Shown one piece after another: positions 1 through 5,059 of a stretch of 5,059 bases of DNA; the first letter of the stretch is position 1; every line of letters begins with the position of its first letter. The notes under the pieces are model-generated. The model was not told the origin of the DNA and ran no database searches. It saw only the letters and a list, made by a program, of their open reading frames with translations. Source of the DNA: Chrysiogenia bacterium (GTDB lineage Bacteria > JAGRBM01); the NCBI GenBank assembly GCA_020434085.1, contig JAGRBM010000601.1, positions 1 to 5,059 on the forward strand. Reading direction: 5' to 3'. The translations under genes and the position numbers were made by a program.

Positions 1-371
1 AGTTCCTGCGCCACATCGAGCGCTGCCGCGTGCTGATCTATCTGCTGGATATGACGCCGGAGGTGGAGCCCTCCCCCATCAAGGCCTTTCGCATCCTCCA
101 TGAGGAGCTCGAGCGCCACAACCCCGAGCTCTCCGAGCGCCGCACGCTCGTGGCGCTCACCAAAATGGACACCGCCCCCGATGCGGCGCGCGTGAGCGAG
201 GTGCGCGAGCACTTTGCGAAGATGGATTTGCCCGTCTTCACCATTTCCTCCGTTACCGGCGAGGGCCTGGACGCGCTACTCTTCGCAACCAAGGAAGAAC
301 TGGCCAGGGCGCGCGAACAGGCCCAGGCCGAAGAACAGGAAGCGCGGGATACGAACCTGATCCATGAGTGA
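1..371 (+). CDS. obg: Obg/CgtA GTPase, C-terminal part (5' end outside window)
   Basis: This is the last 122 codons of an Obg-family GTPase, read from position 3 and open to the left edge. Obg proteins bind GTP slowly, associate with the 50S ribosomal subunit during its assembly and link growth to nucleotide levels. The visible start FLRHIERCRVLIYLLDM is the typical stretch after the G3/switch II region of Obg. The G4 guanine-binding motif is TKMD (visible residues 53-56; positions 159-170), with Thr where most Obg proteins have Asn, and G5 appears as SSVTGEGLDAL. After the G domain there is only a short Glu/Gln/Ala-rich tail, so the extra C-terminal OCT domain of some Firmicutes Obg proteins is absent. 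The stop codon lies inside proB, an 8-bp overlap that suggests coupled translation. The N-terminal Obg fold and the P-loop are outside the window, so full integrity cannot be judged. Confidence 0.93.
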   Translation, partial: FLRHIERCRVLIYLLDMTPEVEPSPIKAFRILHEELERHNPELSERRTLVALTKMDTAPDAARVSEVREHFAKMDLPVFTISSVTGEGLDALLFATKEELARAREQAQAEEQEARDTNLIHE

Positions 372-1521
372 TCGCAAGAAACATCTGAAAGACGTGCGCC
401 GCATCGTCGTGAAAGTTGGCTCCCAGGTGCTCGCCCGCGAGGGCGCGCTGAGCCCGGAGTCCTTCGACGCGCTCAGCGCGCAGCTCTCCGCCCTCATCAA
501 GGCCGGCCACCAGGTCGCGCTGGTTTCCTCGGGCGCCATTGCCGCCGGCCGCTTCGAGCTGGGGCTCAAGGAGCGCCCACGCACCATCCCGCTCAAACAG
601 GCCAGCGCCGCCGCCGGACAGGCCGTGGTGATGCGCGAATACTCGAAGCGCCTCGCCGATCACAGCCTCAAGGTCGCGCAGATTCTGCTCACGGCCGACG
701 ACCTGAAAAACCGCCGCCGCTTCCTCAACGCGCGCAACACGCTGCTCACGCTCTTCGAACTCGGCGGCGTGCTGCCCGTCATCAACGAGAACGACACCGT
801 GGCCGTCGAAGAGATCAAGTTCGGCGACAACGACCGCCTGAGCGCCCACGTCACGAACCTCATCGGCGCCGACCTGCTGGTCATTCTCTCCGACATCGAC
901 GGGTTCTATGACGCCGATCCCAACCGCGTCGAGGGCGCGAGGCGCTACGAGTTCATCGACCAGCTCACGCAGGTCCACTTTCGCCAGGCCGATACCACCA
1001 AGAGCGACGTGGGCATTGGCGGCATGGTGAGCAAGCTCGAAGCCGCGCGCATGGCCGCTCTCTCGGGAGCGGCCACGGTGATTGCGTGCGGGTTCGAAAG
1101 CGACGTGCTCGGCCGCATCCTGGCCGGCGAGAACATCGGCACATTCTTTGCCGGCGGTGAGGGCATCGGTCTTCGCAAGCATTGGATCGCCTGCTCGGTG
1201 GAGCCGACCGGCGACATCATCGTCGACGAAGGCGCGGTCAAGGCGCTCACCGGCAACGGGGGGAGCCTGCTGCCCTCGGGCATCATTGAAGTGCTCGGCG
1301 ACTTCGGCGTGGGCGAGGCCGTGCGGGTCAAAGCCGTCGGCGGCGCCGAGATCGCCCGCGGCCTGGTCACCTACACCAGCGACGACCTTCGCGAGATCGC
1401 AGGGCACAAGACCGGCGAGATCGAGGAGATTCTGGGCTATAAGTATTACGACGAAGTCATTCACCGCGACGACATGGTCATCACCAAGGGCCATCAGCCG
1501 GTTTGTGACGAAGACCATTAA
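364..1521 (+). CDS. proB: Glutamate 5-kinase (gamma-glutamyl kinase) with PUA domain
   Basis: Cytoplasmic enzyme that phosphorylates L-glutamate with ATP to gamma-glutamyl phosphate, the first step of proline synthesis and usually the step inhibited by proline. The 385-residue product has the full two-domain layout. The amino-acid kinase domain (about 10-265) shows VVKVGS (15-20), SSGAIAAG (55-62), PVINENDTVAVEE (138-150), FGDNDRLSA (153-161), SDIDGFYDADP (176-186) and GIGGMVSKLEAA (217-228). The C-terminal PUA domain (about 280-372) includes the LLPSGI segment. Length is close to the usual 365-380. The ATG at 364 overlaps the obg stop in ATGAGTGA. No good Shine-Dalgarno sequence sits at normal spacing, so reinitiation after obg is likely. 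proA follows 21 bp later. The identity is secure; feedback inhibition by proline is known for the family and not shown here. Confidence 0.98.
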   Translation: MSDRKKHLKDVRRIVVKVGSQVLAREGALSPESFDALSAQLSALIKAGHQVALVSSGAIAAGRFELGLKERPRTIPLKQASAAAGQAVVMREYSKRLADHSLKVAQILLTADDLKNRRRFLNARNTLLTLFELGGVLPVINENDTVAVEEIKFGDNDRLSAHVTNLIGADLLVILSDIDGFYDADPNRVEGARRYEFIDQLTQVHFRQADTTKSDVGIGGMVSKLEAARMAALSGAATVIACGFESDVLGRILAGENIGTFFAGGEGIGLRKHWIACSVEPTGDIIVDEGAVKALTGNGGSLLPSGIIEVLGDFGVGEAVRVKAVGGAEIARGLVTYTSDDLREIAGHKTGEIEEILGYKYYDEVIHRDDMVITKGHQPVCDEDH

Positions 1522-1530
1522 GCAGTTTTT

Positions 1531-1542
1531 GGGAGCACAGTG
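1531..1542 (+). promoter_or_regulatory. Ribosome binding site deciding the proA start
   Basis: GGGAG at 1531-1535 is seven bases before the ATG at 1543 but only four before the in-frame GTG at 1540. The spacing favours the ATG, so the extra N-terminal residue given by the GTG is probably not part of the protein. It lies in the 21-bp proB-proA gap, so proA has its own initiation signal. Confidence 0.7.
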
Positions 1543-2805
1543 ATGAGCCTTGCACAAGAGATGGAATCCATTGCAAAGCGCGCCCGTGCGGCCAGCCGCA
1601 CGCTGGCCACGTTGAGCAGCACGCAGAAGAACGGAGCCCTGCTGGCCATGGCCGCGGGCCTCGAAGCCGCGCGCGCCGAGCTTCAGAGCGAGAACGAGAA
1701 AGACCTCAAGGCCGGCGAAGAGAAGGGACTCTCGCCCGCGATGATCGACCGGCTGCGTCTCTCGGACAAGGTGATCGACTCCATGGCCCAGGGCCTTCGC
1801 GAAGTCGCCCAGCTCGACGATCCCGTGGGCAGCGTGCGCGGCATGATCGTGCGTCCCAACGGGATGCGCGTGGGGCGCATGCGCATTCCGCTGGGCGTCA
1901 TCGGCATCATCTATGAGTCGCGCCCCAACGTGACCGCCGACGCCGCCGGCCTGTGTCTGAAAGCCGGTAACGCGGTCATCCTGCGCGGCGGCAGTGAGGC
2001 CATCCATTCCAACCGCGCCGTGGCCAAGGTGCTGCAGGCCGCGCTCGATTCGCAAGGAATTGCCGGCGACGCCGTGCAGGTGGTGCAGGTCACCGACCGC
2101 GAGGCCGTCCTCGAAATGCTCAAGCTCGAAGAGCTCATCGACCTCATCATCCCCCGCGGCGGCGAGGGGCTGATCCGTTTTGTCGCCGAGAACTCGCGCA
2201 TTCCCGTCATCAAGCACTACAAGGGCGTGTGCCACACCTATATCGACAAGGACGCGAACCTCGACATGGCGACCGCGCTGGCCGTCAACGGCAAGGTGCA
2301 GCGCCCGGGCGTGTGCAACGCAACCGAGACCCTGCTCGTCCACGGCGATATTGCGCCGAAGATCCTGCCCAAGGTGGGCAAGGCCCTCGTCGACGCGGGC
2401 GTGGAGCTGCGCGCCTGCGGCACGGCCGCCCCGCTGCTGGGCGAGGTCCCCCACAAGGCCGCCACCGAAGACGACTACTACGCCGAGTTCCTCGATCTCA
2501 TCATCGCCATCCGCGTCGTGAAGAGCCTCGACGAAGCCGTCGCCCACATCCAGCAGTACGGCTCGGACCACACCGAGGTGATCGTGACCGAGAGCTACAG
2601 CGCCACGCAGGAATTCCTGCGCAAGGTCACTTCGAGCTGCGTGTTCGTGAACGCCTCGAGCCGCTTCGCCGACGGCCAGCGCCTGGGCCTGGGAGCCGAG
2701 ATCGGCATCTCGACCACCAAGCTCCATGCCTACGGCCCCATGGGAATCGAGGGACTGACCACCGAGAAGTTCATCGTCTACGGCGACGGGCAGATCGTGG
2801 AATAG
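1543..2805 (+). CDS. proA: Gamma-glutamyl phosphate reductase (glutamate-5-semialdehyde dehydrogenase)
   Basis: Cytoplasmic NADPH-dependent enzyme of the aldehyde dehydrogenase superfamily. It reduces gamma-glutamyl phosphate to glutamate-5-semialdehyde, which cyclises to pyrroline-5-carboxylate for ProC. The product is 420 residues from the ATG, the normal length. Visible family motifs, in order: IPLGVIGIIYESRPNVT (115-131, cofactor-binding region), AVILRGGSEA (144-153), IIPRGGEGLI (202-211), IKHYKGVCHTYID (223-235), the active-site region QRPGVCNATETLL with the catalytic Cys at 258, the ProA signature around AHIQQYGSDHTEVIV (334-348), and the C-terminal GAEIGISTTKLHAYGPMG (384-401). All key elements are intact. 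It follows proB closely and is probably cotranscribed, which suits a pathway whose intermediate is unstable. In Geobacter-like genomes nadD often comes next; here a hydrolase does. Confidence 0.98.
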   Translation: MSLAQEMESIAKRARAASRTLATLSSTQKNGALLAMAAGLEAARAELQSENEKDLKAGEEKGLSPAMIDRLRLSDKVIDSMAQGLREVAQLDDPVGSVRGMIVRPNGMRVGRMRIPLGVIGIIYESRPNVTADAAGLCLKAGNAVILRGGSEAIHSNRAVAKVLQAALDSQGIAGDAVQVVQVTDREAVLEMLKLEELIDLIIPRGGEGLIRFVAENSRIPVIKHYKGVCHTYIDKDANLDMATALAVNGKVQRPGVCNATETLLVHGDIAPKILPKVGKALVDAGVELRACGTAAPLLGEVPHKAATEDDYYAEFLDLIIAIRVVKSLDEAVAHIQQYGSDHTEVIVTESYSATQEFLRKVTSSCVFVNASSRFADGQRLGLGAEIGISTTKLHAYGPMGIEGLTTEKFIVYGDGQIVE

Positions 2806-2853
2806 ACCAGCCGGGCTTCCTGGCAGGTCAATGGGCTGGCCCGAGTCATACCA

Positions 2854-3816
2854 ATGCCACGAAGCACAATCAGAGCTGTGATCTACATCGCCTTCGGGCT
2901 GGTCGTCATTGTATCCATTCTTGCCTTCACTGCTTATCGCCGTGATACGCGGCAGGCGCTTGCCCGAATCAATGGCAGAAGCACAATCGTCCCTTCCGCT
3001 TACGGACAGATAGAATTTAGTCAGGGTGGTGAGGGCCCACCGGTTCTGATCGTGCATGGCAGTGGCGGCGGTTTCGATCAGGGCACACTCATCGCCGATT
3101 ACTTTCTCACTCCCGGTTTTCACTGGATCGCGCCTTCACGATTTGGTTACCTGCGTTCGACCCATCGTGAAGGAGCCACGTTTGATGAGCAGGCACACGC
3201 CTACGCCGCACTTCTGGACCACCTGGGCATTAAGCGCGTCGGCGTTGTGGCGTTTTCCCATGGCGGGCCATCCGCCCTGCTTTTTGCGGCGCTACATCCC
3301 GAGCGCGTGACGTCGCTGACGCTTGTATCGGCCGGCGTGGCCAGCGTGCGCTCGGGCGAGCAGGAAGGTGCCAATGAAAAAGGCAACGCGCTGGTTACCG
3401 TCTTCAGGCACAATTGGCTCTATTGGGGCCTGACCCGCCTGTTCAGGGGCACGTTCATGGAGCTGATGGGCGCCCCGGAATCGGTGACTCAGAAACTCTC
3501 CACCGAACAACGCCGGATCATTGACCGCATCATCGACGAAATGATGCCCACCGGTCCGCGACTGGCAGGTGTGATGTTCGACAACCGCGCGGCTCTTCCC
3601 GGTGAGAGAATTGCTGCGATCCGGGCGCCGACGCTTATTTTTCACGCCGACGACGACACCCTGCAGTTGGTTCACAATGCCGAATTCGCAGCGGCGAAAA
3701 TCCCTGACGCCAGACTGGTACGCTTCGATCAGGGCGGGCATCTGGTCCTGGCGCTTCAGCACGAGGGCATCCGGGCCGGGATTCGTGAACACATCCTCCA
3801 GCACAGCACGCCATAG
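2854..3816 (+). CDS. Membrane-anchored alpha/beta-fold hydrolase
   Basis: A 320-residue protein of the alpha/beta hydrolase superfamily; substrate unknown. Residues about 7-27 (AVIYIAFGLVVIVSILAFTAY) form one hydrophobic segment after a basic start, best read as an N-terminal membrane anchor or uncleaved signal, with RRDTR just after it. The fold follows: strand and oxyanion loop VLIVHGSGGG (64-73), nucleophile elbow AFSHGG with Ser135, a helical lid region around 170-235, the acid loop LIFHADDD (Asp268 most likely catalytic) and QGGH with His296. The elbow has Ala at the first small position instead of the common Gly, which is seen in the superfamily. The proposed start has no strong Shine-Dalgarno site; an in-frame GTG at 2878 would cut into the anchor and is less likely. 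The early part is lower in GC (132 of 240 bases at 2881-3120) than proA (85 of 120 at 1921-2040), possibly from separate acquisition. Esterase, epoxide hydrolase or haloperoxidase-like activity cannot be told apart from sequence alone. Confidence 0.88.
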   Translation: MPRSTIRAVIYIAFGLVVIVSILAFTAYRRDTRQALARINGRSTIVPSAYGQIEFSQGGEGPPVLIVHGSGGGFDQGTLIADYFLTPGFHWIAPSRFGYLRSTHREGATFDEQAHAYAALLDHLGIKRVGVVAFSHGGPSALLFAALHPERVTSLTLVSAGVASVRSGEQEGANEKGNALVTVFRHNWLYWGLTRLFRGTFMELMGAPESVTQKLSTEQRRIIDRIIDEMMPTGPRLAGVMFDNRAALPGERIAAIRAPTLIFHADDDTLQLVHNAEFAAAKIPDARLVRFDQGGHLVLALQHEGIRAGIREHILQHSTP

Positions 3817-3842
3817 GGGAGCAGCGTGCATTTCAGAACGCC

Positions 3843-3873
3843 AGGGCGCCCCTTCGGGCGCCTTATAACTTTG
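3843..3873 (+). terminator. Probable intrinsic terminator after the hydrolase gene
   Basis: A GC-rich hairpin begins 27 bases after the hydrolase stop. Arms 3843-3851 and 3856-3864 pair over 9 bp (core GGCGCCC/GGGCGCC, one G-T pair at 3844/3863) around a CTTC loop. It is followed by an imperfect T-rich tail (TTATAACTTT). The stem is strong but the T run is interrupted, so termination may be partial. It would separate hydrolase transcription from the TetR gene. Confidence 0.6.
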
Positions 3874-3897
3874 GGCTTGCATGCACCGAAGGCACAA

Positions 3898-3924
3898 TGA
3901 TACATAAATCGTATGGATGTATCA
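3898..3924. promoter_or_regulatory. Palindromic candidate operator over the TetR gene start
   Basis: Perfect 8-bp inverted arms TGATACAT (3898-3905) and ATGTATCA (3917-3924) are separated by 11 bases, with two further pairs (AT/AT at 3908-3909 and 3913-3914) inside. The element is AT-rich within GC-rich DNA, and its size, symmetry and ATACAT/ATGTAT core resemble known TetR-family operators such as that of AcrR. It is directly at the start of a TetR-family gene, which fits autorepression. It spans the annotated ATG at 3913. A weak -35-like TTGCAT (3877-3882) lies upstream, and TACATA/CATAAA in the left half could act as a -10, which would place transcription start close to the ATG. Binding is an inference from symmetry and position. 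Confidence 0.55.
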
Positions 3925-4557
3925 CAGAGCACAACCCTCCCCGAAGCCCTCGAGAACCTCACGGCCCTCTTCGAAAGGGGGCCCCAGAGCAAGGCCGACG
4001 AGGTGACGAGTTCCATCCTTGATGCCGCGCAGGAAGAGTTCATGGAATTCGGCCTGCGCCGCACCGCCGTGGAGGACGTCGCCCGCCGCGCCGGCATTGC
4101 CCGCGTGACCATCTACCGGCGTTTTCCCAACAAGGGGGCGCTCATGCAGGCGGTCTTCGTTCGCGAGTGTGCACGCTTTATCGAGAGCGTCGAAGAGGCC
4201 GTGGACCGCGACGACCCGGTGGAAAAGCGCGTCCTGGACGGCTTCACCCGCGCGGTGTTGCTGGTCCGAAACAACGCGCTCATCTCCCGCATCCTGCAGA
4301 CCGATCCCGAGCTGGCGCTCTCGTATCTGACGGTCGGCGCCGGCCCGGTGCTCAGCGTCGCGCGCGTCTATCTGGCGGGTCACCTTCGCCGCGGACGCAA
4401 CGCAGCCGCCGCCCGCAGCGCCGACGCGCTGGCCGAGACGATCATGCGCCTCGGGCTCTCCTTCGTGCTCACGCCGGGAAGCTGCATCGACCTCGACAAC
4501 GAGGAAGCGGTGCGCGAATACGGGCGGCAACTCGTCCTCCCGCTGGTGCTGGGATAA
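3913..4557 (+). CDS. TetR/AcrR-family transcriptional regulator
   Basis: A 214-residue, probably dimeric DNA-binding repressor. The N-terminal TetR domain is clear: SSILDAAQEEFMEFGLRRTAVEDVARRAGIARVTIYRRFPNKGALMQAVF spans about 33-82, with the helix-turn-helix at about 51-70 and the usual YRRFPNKGAL hinge. The rest is the mainly helical ligand-binding and dimer domain, whose ligand cannot be predicted. A 32-residue extension precedes the domain, longer than in many TetR proteins. The ATG at 3913 has no Shine-Dalgarno site, while an in-frame GTG at 4003 has a modest AAGG (3991-3994) 8 bases before it, so the real start may be the GTG or the mRNA may be leaderless from the ATG. The gene is flanked by terminators on both sides and so may be monocistronic. 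The neighbouring hydrolase or the convergent methyltransferase could be targets, but only autoregulation has sequence support. Confidence 0.92.
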   Translation: MDVSQSTTLPEALENLTALFERGPQSKADEVTSSILDAAQEEFMEFGLRRTAVEDVARRAGIARVTIYRRFPNKGALMQAVFVRECARFIESVEEAVDRDDPVEKRVLDGFTRAVLLVRNNALISRILQTDPELALSYLTVGAGPVLSVARVYLAGHLRRGRNAAAARSADALAETIMRLGLSFVLTPGSCIDLDNEEAVREYGRQLVLPLVLG

Positions 4558-4573
4558 ACCGCAACAACAACTA

Positions 4574-4602
4574 AAAAGGCCGGGCATTGTGCCCGGCCTT
4601 TT
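4574..4602. terminator. Strong bidirectional intrinsic terminator between convergent genes
   Basis: Perfect 13-bp arms AAAAGGCCGGGCA (4574-4586) and TGCCCGGCCTTTT (4590-4602) enclose a 3-base loop. On the + strand the stem ends in TTTT and continues T-rich (GGATTTCTTT). On the - strand it ends in TTTTTAGTTGTTGTT. It begins 16 bases after the TetR stop and 23 bases past the methyltransferase stop on the other strand, exactly where a shared terminator is expected. Confidence 0.93.
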
Positions 4603-4625
4603 GGATTTCTTTGGATATTCTCTGT

Positions 4626-5059
4626 CTAGGCGGGATTGCGCGCGGAGATGATCCACGTGCTTGAGGGCGCCCAGATTCCGTCGTCGCGCTTGAACTGGCC
4701 CATCGTCTCGCGCAGCGCGCTCACGACCTTGTCCTTGCGTTTGACGCCCTCGTCGCCGGCAAGGCGGATGATCTCGCCGGCCGGACCAAGCGCCATGGCG
4801 AACTCCACCGATTCGTCGAGATCGCGTCCGATGCAGATGTCGGCATCGAATCGCTCGAAGCGCACGCGCTCGAAGCCGACGCCGCTGAGCATGTCGCTCA
4901 TCATGTCGGGACCGGCCATCGAGAACGGCCCCGGACCGCAATGGACCTGATTTGTCTCTTCATGTGAGACAACGGGCACGATTTCCTTCACGCACAGCTC
5001 GGCGGCATGGAGCCAGGGATTGTCCTCACGCTTGCGCCACACAATCATCGTGAGCTCTC
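4626..5059 (-). CDS. Class I SAM-dependent methyltransferase, C-terminal part (5' end outside window)
   Basis: The last 143 codons of a - strand gene; the frame stays open to the right edge, reading ELTMIVWRKREDNPW. The methionine at 5048 is probably internal, because this stretch matches the strand after the PGG motif in UbiE/ubiquinone-menaquinone-type and related Rossmann-fold methyltransferases, commonly followed by a W-x-P/R...NPW segment. After it come GPGPFSMAGPDMMSDMLSGVGFERVRFERFDADICIG, the typical helix and strands late in this fold, then a helical region and a closing strand STWIISARNP. The SAM-binding motifs lie outside the window, so the methyl acceptor and the activity cannot be judged. 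It is convergent with the TetR gene and shares its terminator. The family call rests on overall resemblance only. Confidence 0.75.
   Translation of the reverse strand, partial: ELTMIVWRKREDNPWLHAAELCVKEIVPVVSHEETNQVHCGPGPFSMAGPDMMSDMLSGVGFERVRFERFDADICIGRDLDESVEFAMALGPAGEIIRLAGDEGVKRKDKVVSALRETMGQFKRDDGIWAPSSTWIISARNPA

Noticed and set aside
2807-2839. Inverted repeat CCAGCC/GGCTGG just after the proA stop as a possible terminator
   Set aside because: Only 6 bp with a 21-base loop and no T tract; too weak to call, so readthrough from proA into the hydrolase gene remains possible.
2229-2945. A + strand open frame inside proA extending past its stop
   Set aside because: It is an Arg/Pro-rich shifted-frame product of GC-rich proA codons, without its own start signal or domain.
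253-3123. A 956-codon open frame on the - strand, antisense to proB, proA and the start of the hydrolase gene
   Set aside because: It lies opposite three well-supported genes, its product is a low-complexity mix rich in Gly, Ala, Val, His and Asp with no recognisable domain, and long antisense frames are expected where GC-rich codon bias removes stop codons.
3878-3885. Perfect 8-bp palindrome TGCATGCA upstream of the TetR gene
   Set aside because: Short and isolated, with no known matching factor. The larger palindrome at 3898-3924 is the better operator candidate.
4600-4616. Direct repeat TTTGGAT (4600-4606 and 4610-4616)
   Set aside because: Two short copies in the T-rich tail of the terminator; probably chance and part of the tail.
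3922-4941. A 339-codon - strand open frame opposite the TetR gene and running across the bidirectional terminator
   Set aside because: It conflicts with the TetR gene and the methyltransferase frame, crosses a strong terminator and shows no domain-like sequence.

Overview
The window is GC-rich bacterial chromosome and carries six protein-coding genes, two of them cut by the window edges. Hand counts of sampled lines give about 70% GC in proA and the TetR gene. From the left, on the + strand: the 3' end of obg (ribosome-assembly GTPase), then complete proB and proA (the first two enzymes of proline synthesis from glutamate), then a membrane-anchored alpha/beta hydrolase and a TetR-family repressor. 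On the - strand, entering from the right edge, is the C-terminal part of a class I SAM-dependent methyltransferase. No RNA gene, mobile element or CRISPR array was seen.

The obg-proB-proA order, GC-rich DNA and full-length ProB with a PUA domain resemble Deltaproteobacteria-like lineages such as the Geobacter and Desulfobacterota relatives, where obg-proB-proA is commonly followed by nadD. This placement is an inference from gene order, not a phylogenetic result. Here nadD does not follow; proA is followed after 48 bp by the hydrolase, whose first part has visibly lower GC. The conserved housekeeping block therefore seems to end at about 2805 and a variable segment begins.

obg and proB overlap by 8 bp (ATGAGTGA), which suggests translational coupling. 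proB and proA are separated by 21 bp carrying a clear ribosome binding site, so the three genes probably form one transcript. ProB phosphorylates glutamate and ProA reduces the labile product to glutamate semialdehyde, which cyclises and would be finished by ProC, not seen here.

The hydrolase is followed by a GC-rich hairpin, probably a terminator. The 96-bp gap to the TetR gene also holds an AT-rich 27-bp imperfect palindrome with perfect 8-bp arms (TGATACAT/ATGTATCA) centred on the annotated TetR start codon. It looks like an autoregulatory operator and is the most interesting non-coding signal in the window. A strong bidirectional terminator separates the TetR gene from the convergent methyltransferase gene. 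I found no convincing sign of a new multi-gene system; the region is mostly ordinary.
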